Shown here piece after piece: positions 20,209 through 31,899 of a DNA stretch of 64,000 nucleotides. The notes below the pieces were generated by a model that worked only from the letters and a program-made list of their open reading frames with translations, had not been told where the DNA came from and ran no database searches. The translations under genes were made by a program, and so were the position numbers. Numbering within the stretch: position 1 is the stretch's first letter; each line of letters starts with the position of its first letter. Origin of the DNA: Daphnia pulex (lineage: Eukaryota > Arthropoda > Branchiopoda > Diplostraca > Daphniidae); assembly GCF_021134715.1 (NCBI RefSeq), contig NC_060023.1:9300001-9364000 (forward strand), written 5' to 3'.

Positions 20209-23200
20209 TTATCTCCGGCCAGTTCCCGCAGTAAAATGCGTCTCACAGCCGGGAACATTTTCCGGCCAATCACAAACTGTGTTTAAAAAAAAAAAAGTAG
20301 AAAATTAGCGATGAAATAAGAACTCGAGAAATGGTTGTAATAATTTACCATTCTGTGAAGGATTGAATACGAGCTGGACGGGGCAAGGCATGTGGTGTTT
20401 GCGTTCGCCTTCGCACATGTAGTACATGGCACAGTTGGCTTTGTCCGGATGGTAGGAAATGTGGCCGTCTTCTTCGTCGCACGTTACAACATTCGCTACA
20501 CGAGAAAGAATCAAAATGAATTGTCTTTTTAAAAAACTCCCCAAAAAAACCATAAAAATGAAATATATGTAGGTCATTACGATCTTTGGGGGCTGGTTTG
20601 CCGGTGATGAGGCTGGACGCCGATCGCTCGTAAGGTCCGTCGTAGACGAACTGGACTTGATAATTATCGGCCGTCAGCTCCTGGCGGACGGCTTTCAGCA
20701 ACGGGTAACGTCCCGACCCGCAGTGTCCACGGAAATCGTCCATATCAAGTGAATAGATCATGACGCCACCAAAGCCTTGCTCTTTCAACCAACTCACCTA
20801 AACAAAATGAAATGAGAAAAATGTTAGTAAAAATGAAATCATTTTGTTTTATGGGTTAATGTATAACAACTGGTCGTTAAACAATCAAGTCGATTGTTTA
20901 TAGGTTTCAATTACTTTAGTGCGAAGGCTGCGCTCGTCGTCGAATCCGACCCACTGGTCGTCACGGTAGGCGAATGGCACCTGCTGTTCATTGTCCCAGA
21001 CCAGAGTCGTGTTGTCCTCTTGCAGAAAATCGCACACCTGCGTGACCAACAACCAAAATAGAATCACGATGAAATCTAGAATAATAACAACAACAACCGC
21101 ACCTCGTAATAAGCCAAGAAACCAGCTTCGGAAGTATAAGGGCCGGCGATTCCGCCACCGCTGGCTGGCGAACCGATATCGAATTTAGATAAATCGGCCA
21201 GCGTGAATGTCCGCCCAAAAGTGGGCATACCGATCATGATTTTCTCAGCTGGAGCCCCGAGTTTCACCCACTCACGCGCTCCGTAATCCTAAAATAAGAA
21301 AAACAAATGGCGGTTTTGATTTGGAAACAAAGTAGGACAATAATCAGAACAAGGTTCTGTTGCTGGACGTACGACGGTGAGTTTCCTCTGGTGACTGGCG
21401 GCCGTTTCTAGAGGGAAGAGCGGACTGTTGTGGCCGACTTGACCTTCCCAGTGGCCGTGGAAGTCGTAGGTCATGACGTTGAGAAAGTCGACGTACTTGA
21501 CCACTTCGGGAACGTCGTAACCGGCCGCGATGGCTTCCGGGCTGGCAGGCACGGCGGCCGTCAGCAGCAGACGCGGCATCTTGTTGGTAACCGACTCGCC
21601 TTCGAAGGCCAAACGCAGTTCCTTGATCAGATTGAGGAAGGACGCCCGGTCGTCCGCACCTCTGCCAAAAATCAAACAACACAATTCCATTCAACCCGAA
21701 AAAAATATTGAATAAAAACGGTTGGGCAACACATAGCTGGAGGCGCAAATCGTACCTGGGGTACTCCCAGTCAATGTCCAGGCCGTCGAAATTGTTGGCA
21801 CGAAGAAACTCGGTCGAGTCGTAGACGAACTGGTTCATGCGGAAGATGTTGGACGTGAGTTCCTTGAACGGAGCGGATCCCACCGCCCAACCGCCGATGG
21901 CCAAGATGATTTTCAAGTCGGGGTTCTTTTCGCGCAGGGTCTGGATGCGGGCGTGAACGTCCAGCTCGTCGCCTTCGACGGCCACGCTGGCACGTTGGCG
22001 GGGCTTCCGGTTGCCGGAATCGGCCGCACTCTGCTTGACGCCGCCATCACTTCCAACCAGCGAAAGTCGGTAATCCTTCAGGGCTCCGAATGCGTAGACC
22101 AAATGGGTGCACAACTGCAGCGGAAATTAATAAAATTAAATCTAAATGATTTCGAATTTTAAAAGGGGTTGGACTAATACCTCGGTGTTGACTTCTTCCG
22201 GAGAGAATCGACCCAGTCCCGGTCGATTGGCCGACCAGCTGGTGTAATAGCAAATGGTTTTAGCGTTGCTACCTGTTGGGCCAGCCCAAAACAGTTGTAG
22301 GAAATCGAACGAAAGAGAAAATTAGGTCGACGGCTCAAAAGACAACAAGACAATATTGAGGGTAATCATCTTTTTACCGTTGACGGGTGCGGCGTTGTTG
22401 ACGTTGGGCAGGAGCAATTGCGGTTTCTTGGTTGACACTTTGTTGAGTATGTCAGACAGTGAAATTTGAATGGGCGGCGGTAGGGTTGTGGCCGTCAGAG
22501 AAATGGTGGGCACTTCTTGGGTCCAGTCGACATCGTTACCAGGTCGAGGAATGCCTCGCAGTTCCTCCCTGGACACACACACAAATAAAAAAAAAAGGAA
22601 TTTCGTCAGTTCCCAGTTTTCCCTCTATCCGCCATGGCGCTCATTCTTCCGCGTATAACAATCAATTCCGCGTCAAAAGTTTTCTCTAAAGTGAAATGTA
22701 AAGAAACGGGTTGATTTTCTTATGATTACCTCATGGCTGCGATGAGTGGGTATTTGACGTTGTTGCCGCAAACGGTGCCGGTGAAATCGTCCATGTCCAG
22801 GGTCCAGACCATGGCTCCGCCAAAGTTGTTCTTCTTGATCCAGCTCATCTTGTTGCGGATGGCCCGCTCGTCGTCGAATCCCACCCACTGGTCGCCCATG
22901 ATGAGATACGGCACCTTCATTTCATCGTCCCACACATAACTGGCCTTTCCGGATCTCAGCATTTCGCAAATCTACAAAATCAAATAAAATCGGGAGCAAA
23001 TAAAACAAAATGAAACAATTGAACGATGACATCTTCCGCTTTCTCCCTGGGAAAATAACAAGTTAATAAAATAAAAAGAGAGCTGGAAACAAACCTCGTA
23101 ATAGGCGAGGAAACCGGCTTCACGGGTGTAGACACCCTGGACGCCGCCGCCGCTGGCCGGTTCGTTGACGCGGAATCGAGCCGTGTCCGTCAGCTGGAAG

Positions 23201-26200
23201 GAGCGGCCGTAGGTGGGCATGCCGATGATGAGTTTCTCACGGGGCGCGCCCAGGCGGACCCACAAATTGGAGGCGTGATCGACCGACAGCTGCTTGCGCC
23301 ACTCAGAGTCGGACGAGGGCGAAAAGAGCGGGGCGTTGTGGCCGACCGTGTTCTCCCACTTGCCGTGGAAATCGTAGGCCATGACGTTGATAAAGTCCAG
23401 GTAGCTGGCCACGGCCGGCACGTCGTAGCCGCCGTTGATGTTGTCCGGGCCGACCGGCACGGCGGCCGTCAGCAACAGCCGCGGGCTTTTCAATTCCTGC
23501 GATTCGGCTTCGAAAGCCTCGCGCAATTCTGACGAATCAAACAAAAACCAAACGGCGCAATTTGATAAAAATCGAACGGAGGAATTTCATGGCCAGTTCA
23601 CGGTCTCCTTTCACTCCTTTTTGGTTGTTTGGAACGTGAATGAGAGAGAGAGATTGACAAAATGTTTGTATAATACCTTTTAGGAGAGAGACGAAATTGC
23701 GCTTATCATCAGATCCTTTGGGGTACTCCCAATCGAGATCGAGTCCGTCGAATCCGTGCTGGCGCAGGAAAGGAATGGCGCTAAAGACGAAGGTCTGACG
23801 GGCGTAGCGCGTGGCCGACATCTCCTTGAATTTGGCCGTCCCGAACGTCCATCCACCTGCAACATTAAATCATTGCGTTTAGTTTTACCCAAAAGAACCG
23901 GAATTTTTGGTGAGTTGTTTCCTGACCGATTGCGAGGAGGACCTTGAGGTCCGGGTTGATATTCTTGAGGGCCATCATGCGCTCGTAGAGGCCGATTTTC
24001 CCGTCGACCGATTCGTCATTGGCCTCCAACGAGCTGAGCTTGCCCTTTTTCATCCATCCGAAGGCGTAAATGATGTGCGTGCACAGGTGAGGGTCGATAT
24101 CTTCCGGCAGATATTTGCCCGTCTTGGGACGGTACTGAGCCCAGTTGGTGAAATAGCAGACGATCTTGTAGCCCTTGTCGGCCGAGCCGCTGCCCGCTGG
24201 CCTGGAGATTTGCACGTTCTTCTTGTCGTTGTTGCTGGACAAAGTCGACACTCCGGTGGTGCCCGGCTTGCGCATGCCAGGGCGCCTGGAAGGCCGCTGG
24301 AACACGCTCTTTGGTGTGGTGGTGACTACTACCGGAGACGAAGCGAAAGGAGCCGATGTTGTTGTTCTCAATCCGCCGAGCGGCCGGCGGATGAAGGGCG
24401 TCGCTTCCGTCGCCGCAGTTTCTTCTTTCTCGACGGCCGCCGGCTCGGTGGTCGTCAATCCGAACGGTTTCTTAGTCGGCCGGATGAGACGGTTTCGAAC
24501 GACGCTGTTGCCGACGCTGGCAGCAGCCGAAAGCGGATCCCTCCGCCTCAAAGGCCGGCGAACTTTGGATTCGGCTGTATAAAATAACCAAAATGGCAGA
24601 ATGTGTTATAAGGTCATGTAATAATATAAAAAAAGACCCAACCGAAGCCAATCGGATTGGTTTCGCAATTAACGTCTTTTCATCACACGCTCAAGTCTCT
24701 TTTTTTATTGTATATAATTTCTGGTTTGCTGGCGCTATGCACGTCTAAAAATTACCCGGTGGCCGCCGTCCGTCCAAGTATGGCTTCTCTATCCTTTTTA
24801 TTCTTACACACATTTATAAATAAATTCTTTTTGTTGTTTTTATATATCCATTTTCTTTATCCCAAACCATATTTGATGGTTAGATTTCGCTTCGACTTTT
24901 ACTTATTTGCTGCGCAGTCGTCGGCCATTATTTCACAACATTGATGAAAATAGGTCCAAGAAGAAGCACACGCTAGAAGAATGATAGGCATATAATAGAC
25001 GCGAGGGGCTAAAAAACAAAATCTACTACTTTTCCTTTTTCTCTTGTAAAAACTAAACGACGATAGAATTTACTGTCCTATTGGTCAAGAACAAGTCGAG
25101 AAAAAAAGAGAGAGGAGTCCTTGAAGTGCTGTATAGAGAATCAAAATAAAAATAGAAGAAAAATCTGATGTGGTGAGAAATGAAAATCTTTTTCTTACAC
25201 CGACCGATACAAAGGAGAGTTCCCCTTCACAAGTTTTTTAAAAAATATAAAATAAAATAAAATAACTTTATTTTGTGTGTGCCTGGCCTATGCCGTTCCT
25301 TTGCAATGATGGACGATGCGGAGTTGATTGGGAACTTTTCGGACCCCCTGCCATTGCGAGTGAAAGTATCCGGCAATAAAATCAAACGGGACCTTCTTTA
25401 ATAACTTTTTTGAAAATGATTTCATATCGGCGACATCAGTTAAACAATTGATTGCGCATTCATCTCAAATTCCCTGACACTAGCTATTGATGTCATCGGT
25501 CGTGATTTCATTGACGATGTTTTGCATACGCGGGTCATCCACCGGCGTGCGACGAGTTTTTCCCGTTTAGAAAAAAAAAGAAAAAGGAAGACGTTTCCAA
25601 AAACTGAAATGTCTGTGTGGATATAGTCGTGAGTGAAATTCGATGCTGACAAGTCTCGTGACTACTGCTGTTTGATTCTTTTTTGTTTTTTTTTGGCCAG
25701 TTCCTATTTTCTCGGTATTCCCGCGCACGCTGCTGCTGCTGCCGCCACCGCCGAAATCCAAAATGGAAAATATCAAAACAAGAGAGAGAAACAAACCTCA
25801 TTTCGTCTAGTATATCTCTTCGGGGCTGCTGTCAGTTCTATACCCCGCCAGAGTCTCTCTTTCTCTTTTCTCGTTTCACATTTCCTTTATCGACAACGAC
25901 TACTACTATACCACGAGAAACAACTTACTCTCTGTATAGCTCTTACTCTGTGGCACGCAGAGCTCCCGGAGTTGGTTGTTGTTGGTTGAACTGATCGGTG
26001 GTGAGACTAACTACCATGGCAACCGGGGAGAAAGGTGTCGGCGTGAACCGTTTCTTGACGTGAATCATTTTTGTTTGTTTTTTTCGGACCTTCTCTCTTT
26101 CTTTCTCTCACACACTTTGATTGATTTATATTTCGTGGTTTTCTAAAAAAAGTTCTGTAGAAACAAATCAAATTCAAAGGGAGGAGCGCGGGAGAAAAAA

Positions 26201-29200
26201 AAAGTGAAAGGTGAAAGGATATGGCGGCCCAAGTGGATTTTTCCATCACGCCCGCACAAAAGACAAACAACACCATCAAATTTGGATTTTTGGTTATTTT
26301 TGGGTTGTTGTTGCGCGAGGTGAAAATAAAACGGTCGTGTGTTAACTGAATGGGGAAGTTCCTCTTTGGTATTTCGCCCATAACAAGAGAAAGGTCTCGT
26401 CTCTCCTCTATATATGCAAAATAGGCAGCAGCAGCAGTCTCAGGTCGTAACGTGCAGACGTTGGTTGGTAGACGTTGGAGTCTCACAGGTGAACTCATCA
26501 GAGGTAGACTTTCCCCTCTATAGCCGAGCCGGCCAGACTGCCGGTCTCTCATTTATTCATTCCCTTTCTCTCTCTTCTCTTCTCTCTTCTCTCTTCTTCT
26601 TTTATTTTTATATATTTTCACGAAGAATATTAAACGCAGTCAGACATAGTATGTTCCGCAAAAGATTTTTTTTTTATATCAAAAGAGGTTCGTCCCTTTT
26701 TAAAAAAAGAGGAAAACTTTCACTATTTACTTACAAACTCAGCTCACCTGGCCTGGCTGACTGGAAAAAATAACAAAACAGTTGGCACACGACGAAGATG
26801 GGAGCGTGCGCGCATCATATATGATTATTTACACGAAGGAGGAGGTGGAAGAGAAGGAGAAGAGATAAATGCTTACCGTCTACGGAGGCCGTGATGAGCG
26901 CCAAAGCGAGAAGGAAGACCGCTACCAGAGCCGTCAGCCGCCCTATCCGCAAGTGTTGGCATCCTTTGAAAGCGGCAACCTATATTTCAACCCCCAAAAA
27001 ATACAAAAATTTAATAAATTATTTAAAAAATGTGGATAAATCTGTAACAATCATCCATTCCAAAAGACATCCATATAAGTCAAGGTGTTGATGGATTCCG
27101 TCGCAGTCGTCCGCGCACGTTATATGCGGGCATAACAGCTGACGAACAAACAACAAACACGAAGAGTTAGAAAGTTTGTCTTTCTTTCGTTCGTTCGTTC
27201 GGTGTTCCCTCCCAAAATAAGAAGTTATGAATGGTCTCTCTCGTTGGGGGATATTAGATTTGGTGGGTGTGTACACTGTAGTTGTGTACAGTGGTAGCGG
27301 GGTGAAATCGTCACCAAAGGGGGGAAAAACTTAACGGCCGAATAATCGACCAATTGCTGGTCGTAGAGCGCGCGTGAGAGAAATGAATTTCTTCCCCTGG
27401 CAACTTTATTTTTTTGTTATTTTTTCTCTCGTGTGGGAGGAAATATTGGGTGATGGATCACGGCCGGAGTGCGGTCGGATGAAAATGACCGGATGGAGCC
27501 CACACGATGCGGTCACGAAACGAGTCACGAAAAGAGGAAAAACTACAACTACAACTACAACAACAACATAATAATTCCATCATTATCTAAGAGAGAGAGA
27601 GAAGAAAGAGAGAAATAGAAAGTGTTGGACACACACACAGCACTACACACGGTACGTATATATACAACGCGAGACAATCGGAAAGTAAAAGTTGTGTCAT
27701 TATGTTGTTGTTGTTGTTTCATTCTCTTTTTTGTTTTTTAACCAGAAGGTTTTTTTTGTTTTTTCGGGAAAAACACACATCGCGCTAAAAGAGTTGCAAA
27801 ATGACAATCGATTTTTTGAGAAGAGCCGAACGACACGCCAAGGTTATACACACCAGAACACACAAACAAAAGAATCGATGGCAGTTTGATTGTGTTTTAA
27901 AAAAAAACCTTTCAATGGCTCCAACAGGTTGGCCTTTCCATAAAGATTATTAACACCTTTTTCTGACTTGGAAAAATATATAAATGACGTCACACAATAG
28001 AGCCTTAAATAAAAACAAAAGGAGCCCAGATATACCACCGACACGATTTGATTTTATTGGGGGAAAAAATGAAGTATTTCACTTGAGGTTTTTGTTAAAA
28101 ACAAAATAACACGCAACCGAAAAAAATATTATAACAATGGCGCCCGCCCAAGCCGTTGGCTAAAAGGAATAACCCCGAAAGTCATACAGTTTGCGCTGTA
28201 ATACAACCAAAGTGGAGGAATTTAATTGATTTGACTTTGGACCACGCCCTTTCATTCTGATGCATTCCACCTGTATGCGTGTAACCCCGCGTGAATCTGA
28301 GCCTGGGTTGGTTTTATTTTCTTTCAATTCATTCTATTGCAACAGCCACTTGGACAGAAATGTACTTGTGCGACTGTAATTTCTTGCTTTTGTCCAAGAT
28401 GTGACAGATTGTCCTTTTCTGGTTCGCGCCAATGTCTCGTTGACAATTGCTGCTGCTGCTGCTGCTGGCCGGATTCCACGCGGGAGGTCCGCCCGTTGCA
28501 CAAGACGGGCGGCCACCAGCAGCCAGTCGCACATACATGTCTAAGAATCTAAATGCTCGAATTGTTCAAAGAAAGTTCTATCCTGCCAAGAAATAAAATG
28601 TTTGGTCCTTTTTTTTTCTTCTCTCGCTGCTGTCGAAAAACACATCAGGACACGTAGACAGACAACAGCCGGTGAGGAATTAGCATCGACTAAATATGGA
28701 AATTGACAGCAGTTGGGAATGCGCTGCTGTTGCAGCTGAGAGAGTCTCCGTATCACCTTATCAGTGTTCAGCGAGAGCGAGAGAGAGAAAGAAAAGCTGT
28801 ATATGTGCATACATTATTATATAGCACTGCAGCAGCAGGACTATATGCCATGACATCAGCCGAAAATGCTCAAGGTGAGCAAGCTATATATCTTGCAGGT
28901 AAGAATCTCAAATTACTTTTCAATCACCTCTCTCTCTCTCTCTCTTTCTGGTATTTATTAAACGATGGATTATCTACAAGACAACTCTGGTGCTCATTAG
29001 AGGTTGTAAACCTTTTTCTTTTGTGTTATATATTTTTAGATGTGTACAAGGACAGGACAGGAATCAACAACAGGATAGATGAGTGATGAGGGAGTCTCTC
29101 ATCCATCTGATGATGGTGCTGGGGTGGTGGTGGTGCGACTTAAAAACATTTTTTTGTGGGTCGATAAAGGACACGACCGACAAGGTCATTTTTGCAACGC

Positions 29201-30669
29201 ACACGCAACAAGTGAATAGAACCCAAAGTCTTCCGGGTTGTTGTTGTTGGGAGTCATTATATAGTAGATGATATTATCCATCCTACATATCAAATTATTA
29301 TTATTCTTTTTATCCTCCTCAGCTGTAATACTGTCCCCCCGGTGACGATTTCCTCCTTCATTCCTCCCCCTCACGACCCCAAAAGAAAAGATGTGGCCAA
29401 AAAAAGAAAGAAGCAACGGGGCAATCGTCATCTGCAACAAGTTGTTGCTGTTGTGGATATAGCGGGTTCTTCTCCTCGGAAAAAAAAAGTTCTCTAGGTC
29501 AATCGTTCATAAAGCCACAGAGCCGAGAGAGACACAATGCAGGGCAGACCCACATGCGCCCAGGTGAGTCTTGGTCTTTCCTTTTTGTTTTTAATGGATA
29601 AGATTCCGGGGGTAGGGATGCACACAAAGAAGAAGAAGAATATTTAACAACTACTAGCCAAAGAGCCTCGAGGGCAATTGCACCGGGTCTTTTTTCTCCC
29701 AAAAGAAAAAAGAATAACATTTTTATTTTACTCTTTTTTTTGGTTTTGTTTTTATCCTTCACTTGATTCATGACCAATCCCGCTGTCGTCCAGGAGGACC
29801 GCAACATCACACAAAAGTACCGTACGCTTTTCAATCAGGGGGTAGAAAGAGGAGGAGGAGGATTAGATCATCACGAACGGATCATGGGCAGTCGTGATCA
29901 ATTTTTTCGGCGACTTTTCATCGCCAACGTGAAGAAGAAAAAAACAAAAAAAAAAGAGACTCACGAAGAACAAACACGCAGCTGCGCTTTGTCACCTACT
30001 GACCGTATTTCCTACCCCGCCCATAGGTGCCGTGTCGTGTAAATAAAAAAATAAAAAAATGAATTTTTTTTCGTGTGTGCTGTCCGCCCAGTGAAAAATT
30101 TGTTCGTTTCATATCAAAACGCCGAGACGCTTGACGACGTCAGCACTCAAAAAAAAAAAAAAAATGTGTTTGACAAATCAATTTGCGCACGGAGTAACTT
30201 TTAAAAAAATTAAAACTCATTTTGGAATTTTGTCGGGTGGGAATAAGAAGAAAAAAAAGAGACACACACAAGAGCGCACTGTTTCGTGATGGAGAGAGAG
30301 AGAGAGAGAGGGTCACTGGTGACCTAGAAATGAACTCTTTTTGATTCTCTTTCTCTTTCCCTCTCTCTCTCTCTCTCTCTCTGCTCTTTCTACATCATCA
30401 TCACCATATTCTTCTTTCTCTTCTTCTTCTTCTCCCGATCTTTCTTTCGAAATCGACTAAGTTCACAGCCCCCCAAACTATTCGATCGAAACTTTGTCGT
30501 TCGATCGAATGAAACAAAAAATTGAGGCGATCGTGTAGAAATTATTCCCCCGGTCCCGCTCCACTAATTTGTTTGTATCAAAAAGACAAATTGGAAATCA
30601 TCGGTCGATGGCAGCGGATGACACCAATAGTCAAAGAAACAATTAAAAGGAAAAAATGTCGCTTACCAT
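20209..30669 (-). CDS. Cht7: Group III chitinase, Cht7-type (two GH18 + CBM14)
   Basis: Membrane-anchored chitinase of cuticle organisation. Exons: 30667-30669, 26877-26979, 23927-24574, 23677-23856, 23095-23528, 22730-22971, 22378-22568, 22181-22272, 21756-22114, 21373-21661, 21103-21288, 20915-21037, 20581-20797, 20349-20495 and 20209-20276; total 3282 nt, 1093 residues, all phases consistent. Residues about 15-32 form a hydrophobic anchor (TALVAVFLLALALITASV). A Thr/Pro/Arg-rich stalk runs to about 170. GH18-1 (171-536) has FDGLDLDWEYP with acid E295. GH18-2 (about 604-1000) has FDGLDIDWEYP with E748. CBM14 (about 1026-1080) has six cysteines, ending VCDWPENVPGC, then a short tail. Both catalytic sites look active. 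The one-codon first exon (ATG then GTAAGC) is the least certain part. Confidence 0.93.
24575..26876 (-). other. Chitinase intron between anchor exon and stalk exon
   Basis: 2.3-kb intron separating the membrane-anchor exon from the stalk/GH18-1 exon. It contains TC-rich tracts near 26568-26600. No conserved exon is recognised. Confidence 0.6.
30292..30382. repeat. (GA)n and (CT)n arms near chitinase first exon
   Basis: About 19 bp of GA repeat (30292-30310) and 22 bp of CT repeat (30361-30382) are complementary and separated by about 50 bp. They could form a hairpin in the pre-mRNA, or bind GAGA-factor-type proteins. Confidence 0.8.
30311..30325 (+). promoter_or_regulatory. Inverted nuclear-receptor-like half-sites
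   Basis: GGTCA-CTGG-TGACC(T) is a perfect inverted repeat of the AGGTCA-type half-site with a 4-bp spacer. It lies inside the chitinase first intron, about 340 bp downstream of the start codon exon. Chitinase genes are commonly moulting-hormone controlled, so a receptor site is plausible, but the spacing is not the classic IR1. Confidence 0.35.
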
Positions 30670-31870
30670 TTTTTGATTAGAAGTGGAGAGAATGAAATGT
30701 CGTATCGCCGAAATTGAATGAAAGGAACCGAGAAGTTTTGGAGAGATCCGTGGAATTTAAAATGATCAAAATAATGAAAAAGCCGGGGGTGAAGCACACT
30801 AAAAAGTTGACACACGTTCCAGCGACAGTTTTAACGTGACAAAATGGGATGACCGGACCGAACGGCCTGTGCCTCTTTAGCACTCTTTTGTTTGTTTTCT
30901 CTCTTTCAAATTGTTTCCGAGAATGAATGGGAAAACCGAACCCAAAAGTTCACCTTCGGTTTGAAACAAATTTGGTTTTAAAAACAAAATCCAAAATAGA
31001 ACTCGTCCAATGACTATCGATGCAGTTGGCACTTTGGTTGTCAAAATAGAATTTGACAATTTGTTGCCGATTTAAGACCAAAAACTAAAAATCAAAGTTT
31101 TTTTAAAAGAAATTTAAATTTTCTTGTTTCAGAAAAACCAATCGACGAAAATGTGAGCGCGTTTTGTTTTTCGAAGGTCCGCTTGGCTGGCCGTCTGGAT
31201 GGCAACTGACTGGGCCACTAGTGTCTCTCTTTTCTTCTACCTGTTGCCCGGGAACGAAGTAGCTTAGGACTTTTTCTTCTTTCTTTCTTTCTTTCTTCTT
31301 CCTTTCATTTATTCTAGTCCTCCCTTTTTTGATGGCTTCTTTCTTCAGCCACCTGGCGGGGCGGGCCGCAGACCTCCTCTCGCTGTACCACACAAGTACC
31401 GTATAGACTCCACTCCCGATTTGCTGGAGAACCCAATCAAACATGTATACACATACACATATCCCCATAAAAAGAAGAAGAAGAAAGAAGAAAAAAACCG
31501 TTTCGGAATTACAGGTTGAGGGGCCCCCCGGTGTCCACACACAGTCCAGTTGCTGGTCAAGCCGAAAGGATTTGAATATCAAATCTAAAGGAGTGCACAA
31601 GTCCAGGTTAACAGTAGACTGGACTCTTTTTTGGCTAAAAAAGACACCTTTCTCCTCAGACTCTACTACTATCATACACACACACACACACACCCGGTTT
31701 TATTTTATTTTTTCGTCTTTCTGCATGGCTTCTCTGATTCTTATTTCCATCAACATTTTCGTTACGTGTGTATTATATCGCAGAGTTTTCTAGACACAAA
31801 CGCGCGCGCGCCTTCTCTTTCATTCAATTTTTTTTTCTAACTTTTCGCCCCGTTTCGAGAGAGCGGGAAA

Positions 31871-31899
31871 TTCGTGAATATTCGTGAATATTTCGTGAA
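31871..31899. promoter_or_regulatory. Heat-shock-element-like array
   Basis: TTC-gt-GAA-ta-TTC-gt-GAA gives four perfect alternating pentamers in register (31871-31888). A further TTC-gt-GAA (31892-31899) follows, offset by one base. This matches the HSF consensus of inverted nGAAn units. It lies about 1.2 kb upstream of the chitinase start codon exon. Confidence 0.5.

Larger units (their letters stand above)
26980..30666 (-). other. Chitinase intron 1
   Basis: 3.7-kb first intron, if the start codon lies at 30667-30669. It is rich in simple repeats: an ACA/CAA tract near 27541, GA tracts near 27591 and GA/CT arms at 30292-30382. First introns often carry regulatory elements. No coding exon is seen. 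Confidence 0.5.

Noticed and set aside
23907-24587. 226-codon plus-strand frame opposite the chitinase stalk exon
   Set aside because: It is the complement of a verified chitinase exon with matching splice phases.
26395-26460. TATATAT followed by CAGTCT on the plus strand, promoter-like
   Set aside because: Lies inside a chitinase intron with no recognisable downstream plus-strand gene.
31103-31693. 196-codon minus-strand frame
   Set aside because: Composed of CV, FF and KK tracts from microsatellites. No conserved sequence.
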